A stretch of 64,000 nt of DNA from Otis tarda. Its lineage: Eukaryota; Chordata; Aves; Otidiformes; Otididae. The notes under the pieces are model-generated. The model did not search any database and was not told the origin of the DNA. It saw only the letters and a program-made list of their open reading frames with translations. This document shows positions 35,326 to 49,900 of the stretch, piece after piece. The position numbers and the translations under genes are program-made. The stretch's first letter is position 1. The number at the start of each line of letters is the position of its first letter. The DNA is taken from positions 138,702,690 to 138,766,689 of the forward strand of contig CM048553.1 of the NCBI GenBank assembly GCA_026413225.1, written 5' to 3'.

Positions 35326-38300
35326 TGTAAATGTATTTTCTTATTTGATGTTTTTCTTTTGCAACAACGTTTGCAATTGCAATGACTAAAATGTCAGTCT
35401 TAGCTTGTTGATGTAGAATAAAACGTTCTAATTTCTTCTGAAATCAATCCAGCATTAAAAGCAAGTCCAGGGAAATCTGACGCACTCCAAGATTCCTGGA
35501 GATGATGTACCTAAAATGCCAGCTTTAGTGGCACTCACAAAGCAAGACACATTTGAGGCTTTCCAAACTGCAGAGTGATTTCCCCTAAAATTGTGTTTGT
35601 GAACTGCAGTAATCAGATGAGGTAGTGAAGGACAGAAGTGAAGAGAAGCCTTCTTCTCCCTTCTCCCTTGTACCCTCACTGCTTGTCACTCATTTCTTCT
35701 CCAGCTAGGGAAAGGCAGAGGGACAACAACCAAAAACATTGCAAACAAACATCTCCTAACACATAGTATTACAAAGAAAACACTTTTAAAAGGCTGATTT
35801 TTTTTCCTCCCTTGGTCTTTGGGTGTTGGTTGCATGTACGGCTGCTATGGGTCTGATTTTGTAGCATCCAGCATTTGCCTTGAACCAGGCTTTATTTTGG
35901 AAGACACCAGAGCACAGAGAGCTGTTATGGCACTGCTGTCAGCAGCTGATGACAGAAAGTAGGGTCAGAAGCAAGAGCACCTGAAAATGGTAAATGCAGA
36001 AAAAAAATGCAGAGAAAAATGCAGAGATGGAACTGAGATGGAGGTGATTTTAGAAGTCAGGAGATTCAAATAGTCTAGAGAGTTTACAAAGCTGCTAAAA
36101 TCAATGGCCAAAAAAACATGACCAAAATAATTAAACTTAAAAAGTAGGATCTGTGAGAAAATCTGAATTAAAATAGATTGTTAGATTTTTTTAATCACAA
36201 TTCCTAATCAGGCAGGGAACTGCATGAGAGAGACCTCAGAGAACTCTTCAGCCAAACACCCCAAAAGAAGATTTTATGTTTCTACCAAGCAAATGTAGAG
36301 ATTTAAGAGCATGGAAAATATGCAGGTCCTGCAAAAAGGCATGGAAATTTTACCTTGGAGCAGCCTTGCTCTTATGCCTTCTTTTGAATTTAGTAACGGA
36401 ATTCAAAGAGCCAATAAATATTGCGAGGAGAAAGCAAAGTATTCGTACATTTACGGGAAACACAGAACTAACAAGAACTCCACAGCAACTTTTTCCTAAA
36501 CTAAGCGAGCAGTGTTGAGCTTTTTTTTTCACATGCTAGATAATGAATCTTGAAATAAAGGATAATTCACGGACTATGTTTCTGAGCAACCAGTGGGAGG
36601 ATGGTTGGCTGTTGATGTTGTTTATGTTAAAATTCTTTGTATGGGTTAATTACATCTCCCTCAGTCCAGTTTCTGCCTGAAGGGAAGCTAAGAGCAGAAT
36701 ATTCTACTGCAAATTCTTCTGCAATTTTATCTCCAGCATTGGCAATGCTCTGTTTAGGGAAAGAAGTTGTAAAAGAGTTGCAAAATTTAGCAAGATGTTA
36801 AACCTGCAGTTACCTGATTTTTTTCAACTCTCTTTTTAACTCAATATGCAAGACAGCACGTCAGGAATTCTTCTAGCTTGGAAGGGCTTAGGCTGAAGCT
36901 TATCTTTTGTGCTGAGAGAGTCCCACCGGTAGACACGGAAGGCCTCTGGGACTTCCCAAGCTGACTGAAGTGCAGCCAGCTTCATGTTTCCTTGGCTGCA
37001 TGGTCAAGAAAAAAAGAGATGAGCAGTTTTGAACGAGGATGGCAGCCAGGAGGAGGTGGCTGTGGGAAGGAGTCTTTCTCACATGGCTTGTGCTGAGATG
37101 GTGCTGAAGGCCACGGGGGAGCTGGGCTTTGTCTCGCAGTGTGGTTGTGGGTGTTTGTACCCAGACAACATGTTCCTCAGGCTGCTGTCCCGTACTGGAG
37201 CCCACTAGCCCAGAGTGGTTGGTGTGCATGCTACCAACCCCTTTTTTTGTCCAGCATCCAGGTTTCCTGACCATGGGAATGGCTGCTGGCCACACCTGAT
37301 CCCAGTCTGCCTGGGGTCCCCTGGGAGGATCAATCATCCAAGCCCCAGGGCACGTGGCAGCCGCCCAGCTGTACGACAGTGCTGTAGTCACCTTCCAGCC
37401 GTAACCTGGTCCTGTTTAATCTACGCCTGTAGCCAGAGCCAACATGTCTCACCCAACACTATATGGAAAATAGTGTGAAAAATAGTGTGAGCTGGACAGA
37501 GAGCTGTGCTTTAAAGTAGTGTTAAATAAATGTCCAAAGTGGTGCTTGCATGACTGCCCGCTTCGAGCTCGGTTCAAATTGGTTGTGTGCCGACAGTGGC
37601 AGGTCACTAGTTTCCATTGAGATTTCGTTGTTGATCAGTGAATGTGCAGATTAGCCACAGGGTAATTTCTTCTCCTTATTTAATCAAATGGAAACTTTCA
37701 ATCCATTTTTGCATTCACACAACAGCCATTGCAGTTTATTTAAGTAGGTTAAATATAAATTGGCACCAAAACCACCCCAGGAGCATGACAACATCTTCTC
37801 TTTCTTTTGCAGTATTATTTTTATTTTCCTTGACCTTGTGACTTCCCGTAAGTGTTTCCTTTAGTGCCCATTGACATTTCTCTGCTAGTGCACAAAGCCC
37901 TCTGATTTAAAGGCTTTGACTTAGTGCTGGGGCTTCAAGGGCAGCAGTGCAGCAGTCGCAGCTACAGCTCAGGGAGAAAGAAGCGGCATCCTTTCCATAT
38001 TCAAATCAGCAGCAAAGCTCTCCACAGGCTTTAAATGGAGCACAAGGAGGACAGTTTTAGTTTTCCACTACATATAGGCAACACATTCTGGCTTCCAGGT
38101 GACTAGAAACAGGCACAAAGAAGAAGGAGCTTTTATACAGTTGGACCCACTTGAGCATGGTGTGGTGGAAGGAGGATGGGGGTGGCTTTTCCAACAGCAT
38201 TGGGGAGCTCACCAGGTAGGTCACAGCCGTGGTGTGCACCTCATGGAAGCACAGGTCAGGGACACTGTAGCCACCTGAGGATTTTACCAGCAAAACTAAT

Positions 38301-40809
38301 TGACTGGCGCTGTGGATGGTACAGGGGTGCAGGCCCACCAGGGCCAGGCGAATCTGCAGTAGGTGTGGCTGGTGGTTTGGAAAAATTCCTCTTCAGGCAG
38401 CAAGGTTGGGGATGGGGATTTGACATTGTTTCTCGTTTTCATATTCCCTGTTACAGCTCTACGCAATGTGGAAAATGAAGAGGTAGAAGTGAGGGAGCTA
38501 GATGGATGTCGTTTGTGCGAGGAGGTCTGGAGAAGGTTTCTGTCACTGCCTGACGCAATTTGGCTCCTTGGGTTCTGTAAAGCAGAAGAGATGGGAGTAA
38601 ACGCTTCCAAGCTAGTGAACGCTGAGCCATTGCAGAATTAAAAGCAAGTCAAACAGCTCTCAGGAAGATGTGATTGTTTGATAAACAAGAACATTTTATG
38701 GTAATCTCTATATTTACAAACACGAGGATGGGTCGAATGTCTGCTCCTTGGAAATTCCTTTTTTTTTCCTAACAGAAATTTCCTTTAAAGCCTAGCAGTT
38801 ACAAAATACTTGTGCTAAAAATAACTCACAAAAAGGCTATATTCATGCTTGCTCTTGCTCTGAGAAAATTCAGTATTTTGAAAGTGTTACTGTTTTTTAG
38901 ACCGCTCAATATTTTTGCAAGGTAATGTAGACTCCTTTATCATTAGATCATAGAAACTCTAAGTCTTGGACAACACTTAACTTTAGGCACATCCAGGAAA
39001 GATTGCTAATGTAATGTTTGTAAACTCAAGGGCATTAAAACAGGAGAGAATGTCAAAGATATCTACCTGCATAGCTTTGGTGACAATATGCTTAATACAG
39101 GAGCATATAATAATATATTATATCCTCATTATATTTTATATATATATTAAAAAAATATATATTATAATATATTATATCCTTGATAACTCATGCACAGCTG
39201 GATATATGCTGACTATTCACGACATTTTCCTCAAATACACTATTTTAGCTAAAAAAGTGTCACTCATGGATGTTAGAAAAATTTATAAAGCCACTGAACC
39301 TGTTACTGAAATGTGTTAACAGAATTCTATGTTATATCTGTAACCTGTGATTATTTGGTTATACTTTTACAGATCGAGCTATAACTAAGAAAGTAGAATT
39401 TAAAAATCAGTGCTGATTGCTAGGAAAAGGTATTTGCATTTCAGATAACCTGCCTATGAAATGTTGCGTACTACTTGGTGTTTTTCATCATTTTAGAAAA
39501 ACACAGGTAGATGAAAGACATGATCAAATGCCAAGAGGTTTTTGTCTCTCTAATTATGATGCTCCACATCCCATGGTCCCATTTCGCTCAAACTTCTCAT
39601 TGTCTTCATTTCTACAGTGGAAATTTCATGGAATTACAGGGAATTCTGCCTATTAGGACTGTGTGAAAGCCAAGCCACTTCTGGAGTGTTTGCCTGTTTT
39701 GTTTGCATTCTGTATTTTGGAAAGTTAATGTTACTGACCTAAAAGATCTTTACAAAAGCTACCTTGTAACCAGATGCTTTTGAGTGCAGCTCCAAATCCG
39801 CAGTACACAATAGCCCCTTAAAATTAGAATTTAATAACCTCAAACATTTGACAATTGTGTAGCACATTGGAAAAAGTCCTTTAAAACATAAAAGCAATGA
39901 ACAAGACAAGACACGATGATCTCCTAAAATTTGACGTAACACTTCTTATCTAGGAAAAAGCTATTTTGGATTACCCTGCCCTTTCACAATATTTTCTTCA
40001 TCCAACTGCTTAGATGTTTACTGTCAGTTCTGATATTTTGTAATGAGGATTCTGTGTATACTTTTAGTAGTTTTGCTATTAATTTGCTATTGAAACAACA
40101 AATGATACCATTAAACAAATTGTGTTAATGAAATAACTATATCACAGCTTGATATACGTTAAATAAGTTGCTTTATTTAAATATCTAATGTATGAACAAG
40201 TTTAGAAGTTAAATGTCTTGCTAGAGAGATCCACACAACACAATTAATGGGACAAGTAAGATAAATGACAATTTCAAAATCACAACTTGCAAGCTTTGGT
40301 GCTGTTGCTTTCTTGAGAATATTACCACTCATTTTAAATGTTGTGTGTAGGCAAAAATAATTATTTTTTCAAACATAGGGGCCTCAGGAAAATATAATTC
40401 ATTTGAAAAGTGCCCTACTGTATGAGAAGATAGACGATCTATGTTTCCTCCCAGTGTTTTTCCATTGCAACACTGCCCTAGTCTAGAGACATGGGTAGCA
40501 TACTCTCTGTTTTGGTAACATCAGAAGGAAGGAGAGACTGATAAAGAGAAGACTTTTCATGTTAGTTTGTGAGTCTGTGAGAATAACTTTTTAAGGGGCT
40601 TTGTAATTGTAATCCAGCAGGCATCTGAGCAGCATTGTGTGTATAACTCAACAAGGAGAAAAATATGAACTCACCTCAATCAAGCTTGTGTTAAGGGAAC
40701 TGAAACCAATCTATGATTGCTAGAGCAATGCTTCTGTCCATTCAGTCATCCCTGAGCACTTTTGGGATGTCAGCACACATGAATGACTATGTACGTGACA
40801 GGGCATGAG
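35326..40809. other. Unassigned noncoding stretch
   Basis: The longest frame is 163 codons (36900-37391, minus) and has the biased composition of an incidental ORF. Small items are three near-copies of aaatgcaga at about 35992-36027, an acceptor-like site at 38456 and the AT-rich repeat at 39107-39181. No gene was recognised. Confidence 0.5.
39107..39181 (+). repeat. AT-rich low-complexity with direct repeat
   Basis: The 16-mer taatatattatatcct occurs at 39111-39126 and again at 39165-39180. Between the two copies are TATA-rich, partly self-complementary bases (atatatattaaaaaaatata). Confidence 0.85.
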
Positions 40810-40974
40810 ATACTGGAATAGGTTGCCCAGAGAGGTAGTGGATGCCCCATCCCTGGAAACATTCAAGGCCAGGCTGGACAGGGCTCTGAGCAACCTGATC
40901 TGGTTGGAGATGTCCTTGCTCCTTGCAGGGGGGTTGGACTAGATAACCTTCAAAGGTCTCTTCCAACCCAAACT
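40810..40974 (+). mobile_element. Short CR1 3'-end fragment
   Basis: About 165 bp of CR1 3' end: 'ggttgcccagagaggtagtg', 'gagcaacctgatctggttgg', 'gggttggactagataacc', then 'cttccaaccca'. The terminal attctatgat repeats are missing or replaced. No coding content. Confidence 0.92.
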
Positions 40975-43900
40975 CCACATCAACTGTTAAATCACTACTG
41001 AAAATGATGATGACTAAAATACTACCACACTACTTCTCATAGCTGCTGTGGTGCTGATGAGATGCTGATTTCAGGAAGATTACAGGATAAGTATAAGGCT
41101 GACAGCAACAAGATCCAGTCATGATTCTTTGCAGGCACATCTGGGTGCTGTGGTACATCCAACTTTACCTGTACTGTAAATTGTTTGAAGCAAGATTAAT
41201 TTCTAAGGGTTAGAGGATAATTCATTCCCCATCTTCATTTATTCTTTGGCATCTCTTCCTACAGGTATGCTGGCTTTGAGGGGGGCAGTGATTTCAAGCT
41301 GTAGACATCTGTTTTATAAAAACTAGATTCAGGGTGCCACATCCCAGTTCACTAATTCCTCTGGGCAGTGATCAGAGGTCAACACCTGTTCAACATCAGC
41401 CTGAGCTGTAAGAGAAGCAATGATGTGGAGGTCCGATGTGTTATATCTTGTCACCAGCCTTGAGCTAACCATCACTTTCCAAACAGAATTTAAAACTTAG
41501 CCATAAATTTCTTGAGATATGTACAACACAGAAATTTAGCGAAGAGGGCGAGAGAGAAACATACCATTCTTCATCCTACTCGTAATCCTGCACAGCTTTC
41601 TCCACTTCCATGTTACCTAATATAGTAGAGAGAGCTCAGCATTTCATGGCTGCTCCTGCCTCCTTCCCACAGCACTTCAGACTTTACCTCTTAGTTAGTA
41701 GAGCCCAAAAGCATTATACTTGAGAAGATATACCTCCTGTTGGGTTTCTGTTCTGTCTAGAGTGGCCAAACATTTTAAATGAGATGGGCTAACTGATAGT
41801 GGGGAGAACTATGGATTTGCGTTAGACACCGCGACAGCTGGATGATAGCATCCAATCAGTATTACAGTGTACACTGGCAAATATTTCCTTTATATGGCCA
41901 AGGAGATCTGAATGACGGAAAAACTCTCCTTTGAAGACAGAGCATGCTACATGCTTTATTAGACAAAATTTTCTGATTAGGCTGAGAAACCATTGTCTCC
42001 TTATTGCCCTATGTGAAGAGATGAGAAATGACTGAAGAACTTACCAGTTTGATTGGCAAAAGCACAAAATCAAGCAGAATGTGCTTGCTGGTGCCTGCTT
42101 TTTCAGTAACCCTCTTGCTATTGTACTTCCCACACATTCAGGTAGATGTGGAGATGGCTGCTGTTCCTGTGAGGTTCTTCTCTCCATGGGAGATAGTGTT
42201 TTGCTGTGGTTCACAGAGGTCACAGGCACACGTTTTTTTATTTTTTCAATACTTATGTTTGATGGTATTTACTGACTTAAGAAAAGGGATCTTTTCCCAA
42301 AACACACTGCCAAATCTGTGTGGTTGAGCAATCTCAAAATCCAGAGCTTTGGTTTCTGATCTGCCTCAGATTTGAGTTATCACTTACGACAGTGTCCCTG
42401 AGCTGTAGGCTGGGAAACACAGAATTGGAGCTTGTAGCCTGCGTTTACCCCTTGACAAGGAAAATAAAGCAACATTACAAACTGATCCAGAATAAGAACA
42501 AGTAACAAAAAACAAATCAGAAGAAGACTCACTAGCAAATAGTGATCTTATCTGTGAAACTAAGTGATAGTCCCAGAAGTGGTTGTATTCATCAGGACGA
42601 TGAGTTAACTCGGTGAGCCTCCAAGAGTTTATGTACAAACACATACAGTAATGTACTCCCAAAATGTTAACAAAGAGTTTGCTCGTACTTTTCACCTCAG
42701 CCACAGCATGTCCCCCAGGTGAAAGGGAAGGGAGCGGCGGTGTGTCAGTGGGGCTGGGGAGGCACTGAGGGCAGCAGGCAGGAGGGCAGCTGCCCAGAGA
42801 AGGCTGCTGGCCTGGGCTTCCCTACCAGCCTCCGAGAAAGTAGTTGCTAAATAAAAAGAGACTGAGATGGGGAAAAGCACAAAAAGAGTTACTGCAGCGG
42901 CTACGGCCACAGGCAGCACTTTCGTTAGCACGACCCATGCTGGGCAGGTCCAAGGGAAGTGGTGGGACACGTCCCAGACACAAGGCATGAGGGAGCTCTG
43001 TGTGATCTGCTGTGGGACAAGGCATGACCTGGGCCGAGGGAGCCCAGTGGGACACGGGAACGGAGCAAGCCCAGTAAAGAATCCTCAACAGCAGCGAGCT
43101 GGCTGCACAGCTCAATATATTTAGAGATTTATTTTTCCTAAAGTTTTTTGCTTTGGGAGAATGCATAAACTGGTTTGTATTTCAGAGATGTGTGTTAGTC
43201 TCTGAGATGGAAGATGAAGTCTTTTGCTGACCTGACTGCCCTTCTGGTCTTTCCTTGGAGGCACACTGTGGTATGAAGTTCTAGAGAGAGGCAAAGGTGA
43301 CTTGTGTTGTCTGATGTTGCTAGATTGGCTTTTGATTTCTTGCAACGCATGGTCAAGACTTCCCCTCAAACAATGTGAAAGGTCTTCCAGCTGATGGGTG
43401 CTGGCACCCAGTTGTGGGATCCAGAAGGACACACCACTTCCCAAGCTGAATGTCTTCTGCTGACTGAGACAAAGGAAAGGAGGAGCTCTCTGCTTCCTAC
43501 AGCCCCACCATGGTCCTGGAGAGCCAGGGGAAAAAATTTTCTTTTTCCTATTCCACCACAGTCTGGTGCAGGGGTAGGCGTGACTTTGGCTAATGATGAT
43601 AAAGCAGTGGCTGAATCATAAAGATTATTTCAGCAACCTTGATTGTTCCTTCTGAAATGTATAGAGTTACCAATGAAGTTATCATAAAACACGTACAGCA
43701 GGATCCCCATCTCAACAGGCACTGTACAAACGCAGTTAGGCACTGCCTGAGCCAGGAACTCCTGCTTTAAATAGACCTGCAGAGGTAGGAAGAAAAATAG
43801 AGACACACAGGTAAAGGGGTTTATCTTCTCCTGGCCTGCAATGACCTGAGATTCAATGCCCTACTAAGAGAGTGTCCTTTTTAGAATAATAGCTAACATG

Positions 43901-46900
43901 CAGGAAGATGCTTATCCCGTGCTTTTTCAAGCAACGACGCACAATAAATTAAGCCTGACATTAGTATGTGCATGCAAAACCACAATTAAACTCCAAAACA
44001 CATTTTGTTTACAGAAGTCTTTACATACAACATTTTATTGGGGTTTTGTTTTCTCTGTTAAAATTCAGCCACGCTCAAAATATTTTTTCCTCTTTAATGG
44101 AAAAATATAGAGTCCCAGCTCTGGCTGAGGAACAGCAAGCAAACCTCTCTACTCTGACATGCCCTGTCAACAGAGGGCATGGGGCTGGCCAGGGAGTTGA
44201 ACTGCTTTGCAGAAGCTTGTGGTAGCAGAAAGGTCTCTCCATCAGTCCCAAAGAAGCCCAGACCTGGTAGATGACACAGAACATTCCAGCTGGTGGGGAA
44301 GCAGCTGGGAGATACTTCTTCTCCTGTATGTGTCACACTCACAGAAATCAGTACTCAAAGTGTCCAGCTTCAGTGCTGCCCCGACAGTTAGGGGTTTTCC
44401 CTAAAACTGGTGCAGTGCAGCTCACCATGGTCCTTGCTGCCCTTTCATGCTGTTGCTTGGGTGATAGGTCATCACTCATGATGATGCCTGGGTGATGGGT
44501 CAGAAGGAGGCCTGGATGGGAGGGAGATGTACTGCAATAATCTGCATGCACCAGCATCACAGGAGCACATGTAATGATCCATGTTAGTCCCTGGGAGCTC
44601 AGAGCAGAGGCACCAAATACAGTCTTAGTCCCAGTATCAGTATGTGTATTTGGGCACCAGTGAAGTTTTATGTCCCACTGGCTGTGTTCTGTGTAGCTTT
44701 ACAACACTGTGGTTCTGGCCAGGCCATCATTACCACTGTTATTTTTCCACCAGCTGCGTGTTGAGGATTACTTCTTACTGCTACCCTGAGCCAAAGAACT
44801 TCACAGCTGATACAAGAAGTTCCATGAATAAAAAAGCAGACTAGAAAGACAGTAGATATTGCAGTATGGTATCTTAGAAGACTGAGACCAGAGGATGAGC
44901 TATTTTATATTCATTGGGTTTATCCCAGCTGCAGTTTCCCTTTATTTGGAGCTCCTACAGAGAATACTTTCCACTGTACACATTGCACACATGGTGGACG
45001 GGTACAGTTTCAGACTTCAGTGAAGTCTGGGGAGGATCCCTGTTGATCTTGGTGGTCCTGAGCTTCTTTGCTCTTTTTGGGATTGGAATGGTTAGACAAT
45101 ACAATGGATAACTACACATGCTTTTCATTTTAGTGCATCCACTTGAGATTTTTGTACTGTGAACACTGAGATGCAGTCGTCTCCTGATTTGAAGGCAGAT
45201 GCTGAGCTGCCTGAGCCGATGAACATTGTAGTGTAGTTTGGGTAGGGTGTACCCAGGTGAACTCACAAGAAAAGGCCAGGCAAGCTTTAGACTTGACGTT
45301 AGACAAGATTGGGCTTAGTAAACTTTCCAGAACTATTTTGCTTTTGCAGGAGAATGGAACAAGAAGTCAGTGATGACAGGTTGTGAACTGGATAACTAAG
45401 AGGAGTCTGTTTCAGAGAAGCCCGTCTACAAAATGGTGGCTGCTGCCCAGAAAGTGCTGTGCCGGACACAGCCTATGGCCTGGTGTTGGCTAGCCCCAGG
45501 CAGAGATCAGTATTTCTGAAATCACATTCCAAATATCAAAAGGAATGTGAGGACAGGAAAAAGACAAATTAATTTACTCCACTCAAGGCTGGATTTTTGT
45601 AATGAAATGAGCAGGGTGTTATAAAACAGAAACGATCTGATGATGCACAGCAATGTCTGCTCAGCAGAGATTATAAACAAAAGAGACTTCTGACTTTGCT
45701 GCTGTTGCCGTCCAGTGCAGGATAAACGGTGATGAACATTGACACAAGGAGAGAAACACTTGTTTAAAGAGAAGGATTTGCAGAGCAGGCTTCTTGCCAC
45801 TTCTCTGCTGAACACTCCTGTGGCAGCAGCTCTGATCGCAGAGAAACCCCACAGACTTTACCTTGGTGCTGTGCTGCTGCTGCGTCATTGCAAGTGATGG
45901 GGACAGACACAGGTGGTACAGACTTGGAATTGGGTTCAGACACTAAAGCCCAGCATTTTCTGCTGAGGGCTCCCTGTCAGTCTGTAACATCTTGATCTAT
46001 GCCTCCCTGGGGCTGATGTTGTCCCTTCCATGGGTGATGTTTATTGCCTATCAGGAGCTGGAGGAGTACTACCTCTGAAGTAGCCACGTTTAAGTCCTAA
46101 CAACTTTTCCTCCTTCCCCATCTCAAGGATGGTTAAGGAAAACTACTGAGCCCCTTCCCACAGAGCAGGTGCCCAGCACTTCTTGGAGGAGGCCATTGGT
46201 GACAAAGACCTCACTCTAGTTGGGTTGTACCATCCCCGGGGTACAGACCAGGGACACTTTCAGGGCATGTGACCCTGGGAGCCCTGCAGAAATCAAAAGC
46301 TCTGGTCGGAATGGTACCTGTAGTGCTTGGAGGAGAGACAGCACTGCCCCAGAGGAGTGTGTGTGGTGTGACATTGGTCCTTGAGTGGTGACACTGCTTG
46401 GCATGATATGGTATTTTATGAAGTTTTCCTTTATTCAGACATGTTTCTTAGATTTACCTTCAAAAAATGGACTCAAGGACAGATGCCACATCAAAGACTG
46501 AAATTACGAGGAATAAATATTACAAAGCTTTAAAGATTTCTTTTGTTAAATATAGCACCTGCTAATTTTAAAATATTTGAGGGATAAGAGACCCTTCTGC
46601 TCACATTTTTTTAGATAGATCCACACGTCAATTTCTGAACAGCTTTTTTTTAAGCAGCTACAGATCCATAAATATTTCTGCCAAGGTTTGTCATCTCCAC
46701 AGCAGTCCCAGCCCCTGGTCTTGTACCAGCAGCAGTTCCACAAAGGTTTGTGAGGGCAGCGTTTACGCCTTCCAGCCAAACTCCAGTGAGGAGCTACATC
46801 ACAGTGTTTGCTCTTTTCACTCAGTGAGATTTACAGTTTTCTGCTCCTTGCTGGCACTGCAGAGCAGCCCTCTTGTCAGGGCAGTCACTCACTGTCCATC

Positions 46901-49900
46901 CCATGCTGGAGCTGGGGCAGTTCACGGGACAGCTTACCAGGCTGAGCTGGGTACGGTGGTGAGACATCCCACCCCAATTCTGCCCCCCCTCTTAATGTCA
47001 TCATAACCTGAAGCCAAATGGTAGCTGGGCTCTGAGTGATGTTGAGCTGTGTTTAACTTTCCTGTAACAGACATTTTAAAACAAGCACTTGTTTTTAATG
47101 TGGAGTTGAAGATGGTTCGCGGGTCACACGAGGGCACAGGGCTGGCACACTCCCTCCTCCCTCGCTTGGCTCCTCGGGACACACGCAGCTCTGTGCTATG
47201 GATGATTTTTCTACTGCATTTACTGGAATGGTCTTGTCCTCCATTGGTGCCTAAGTGCTCTGTTAACAACTCAAGTAACAGCAATAAATCTACGTCGGGC
47301 TCTGCACCAGTGCTGCTGGAGCTATGAACTCACCTGTCTTGGGATGGTGTGGAATAAATGATGCACTCAGAGTGCTGGAAACCAAGACTTACTACGTGCA
47401 ACACCTCTTTTCCTTGACATACCTGTGTGCAGAGCTTACACTCAGTCACCTTGGCTGTTCCTAGAAATCCTCCTCACGTGGTGCAGGAGCAGTTAAATCA
47501 TAAATGCCAGCACCTGCCTCAGGCCTGTGTTATCAGTACTGCTTGCACGCAGAGCTCCTTTAAATGTCAGTGATCAGCACTTATTCAAAATTAGTGACCT
47601 CTGAGGTGGCTGAGGGAACAGGAGAGCAAACCTGCAGTGTAACAAGACATACCGTGCTTGTTGAGGACCAGAGCCTGCCTGCTCCCACTGGGGTCCTCCC
47701 ATTGCCCGCCGCGAGGTGTCTCCTCTGGTGGGGTGTTAGGATGGGGTCTGCGGTTTGATCCTGCCCCATTGCTCTGTAGTCCTGTAGAGAAGGAGGTGGC
47801 GGCTGACCTGAAAACCTGCAGGGTCTAGGTGGGAAAAGGCTCGATGTGAAAAAGCAGAGGGTACACATAGCAATGAGCAGAAGAGCAGCAAACACTTTCT
47901 CTCTGCTCCTTTCTCTAATGGCCAGAGCTTTTTTCGGCAGGGGACTAACAGATAGACTGGAAAAAGACATTGAGGAGAAAGAAAAGGGTGTGGATGGCCA
48001 CACAAGAACTAGTGAAATTTTTTCCAGTGGAAGACTGGTGTTTTAGTCAAACAATGCCATTCTTGTCAAAACTGAAACTTTCCGTGGAAACATGGGTATG
48101 TCAAGAGCATTCTATTTTGAAAAAGGAAAACCTCCAGAAGCCTTTAAAAAGGACAGAATATTTCAGTCTGGGGTTTTTATTATTAATATTTTAAAATTTC
48201 AACAGCCAGTTTTAAAAATGCAATGTTTTTCTTTTTCTTCAGGATATGTTTTTTTCAAAATATTGTCATTTTTTTCTTATTGGAAATGCAGAAGTCAATA
48301 TGAAATATTCTTATGGACAGGAAATGGTGGGTTTTCACCAGCATAATTTGCTTTGTAAAAATTTCATAGTGCTCTGTTCCAATTAGAAAAAGAAATAAAT
48401 TCCCCAAAACAGATATTTTTGTTCCCACACCGCTCCAGGACCAGTACCAAAACACAGAGACTGTAAGGAAGGAGGAAATGATGAAGCGCAGTACAGGCAT
48501 CAGCATGAATCATGTTCTCAGCATCTCTGAAGTGCCTGATCAGCCTTGGACACCAGGCAGCTCTGGGTATCTGTTCCTGACCCTGCCTTTTCCTTCTGAG
48601 CTCTTGGAAAGTGGAAAGGTGGAGAAGTGGGTAAACGAGCTCCCACTCTGAAGATGTTTGCTGTTACAAACTTCATTGCAAACCAGGTGGTCATCTGGGT
48701 GTTCAGGGCATAATACTCTTTCCCTTTTCTTAATCTGCCTTCTATTCCAAGATGGGAATCATAAAAGAAATTAGTTTGTGCTTAATTTTAACTTATTATC
48801 CTCAATGCACCTAAGTGTGCTTTAAGTTTAGCATCTCTTTTGCACGGTCAGCAAATCACTTCTGAAAATTTCTGTAATTTTGTGCCTTCTTGTTTCTCTT
48901 CCCATCCAGCTCCTGTGGGTGAGTGCTGTTCTCCTTGAGCAGCTGCACCAGCTCCGCCTGTATTCACATGCCTTTCTCGCTCTACTTCCTCTGCTTCTTT
49001 TCCCTTCTTCTCTGCTTCTTCAGCTACTTTTCCTTTGTTTCTTTGGTTGCCATCCAAGCTTTCCTGCTGGTCCCAATTTACCTGCTTCTTCTCATATCCT
49101 ATATTCTCTGCCATGAGCATTGATTTTCTCTTCTTTGTTTCCCTAAATCCTGGGCCCAGTGAATCCCAAGTTACTCTCACACTTGCAGTGAACACGAAAC
49201 ATGAACATCTGACCCCTGAGGTCCTGTGCTCTGGACTGGGCACCAGTGCAAACCCAAGACTTTTGGACACATCCATTACTGTGCGAGACAAGGGATTTAC
49301 AGCAGCCCAGTTCCCCGCAGCCCAGCAGCCTATTTGCTTAAAAACATGCAAACTCTAAGGGAGCTGAAATGAAAGAACAACAGTGACATACAAAGAAAGA
49401 AAAATTATTGCTTCCTGCGCAGATTAGCTTCGTCCAAGCTTTGACTTCAAAAAGATTTTGTAACTTTTAAACAAAGCAGTTCTCCTAATCACGTCCATGA
49501 TAAAATGATGGTAGCACTTAATCCACTTTATGCTTTGTTTCAGTTAGACACTAACTGTAGGCTGTTTTTGTTACACTTCACTCACTGTACTACTGAAGAC
49601 ACTTACTATTACAAGGAAAATACATTACAAAACTATGTACAGCTTATAGCTTTGTTATATAATGCATGGCCTATGGAAATATGATTTTTTTCTGTAACTT
49701 AAATAGAGATAATCTTCCATTGCAAGAGGCTGGTACTGTGTAGTCTATAAGAGTATACACCTTCCTGCCAGTCAAGAGAACAGGCAATCCCGAAAGGGGA
49801 GCACAGTATGTGTTCCTCTACTGTGGAATGGTGTCAGTGGTGCAGGTCTGGCAGCGACACAGTACAATCACACAATATATACAATAATGCATAAAGTTTA

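Noticed and set aside
36900..37391. 163-codon minus-strand frame
   Set aside because: Irregular composition (W, H, P and Q scattered), no domain, no splice or promoter context.
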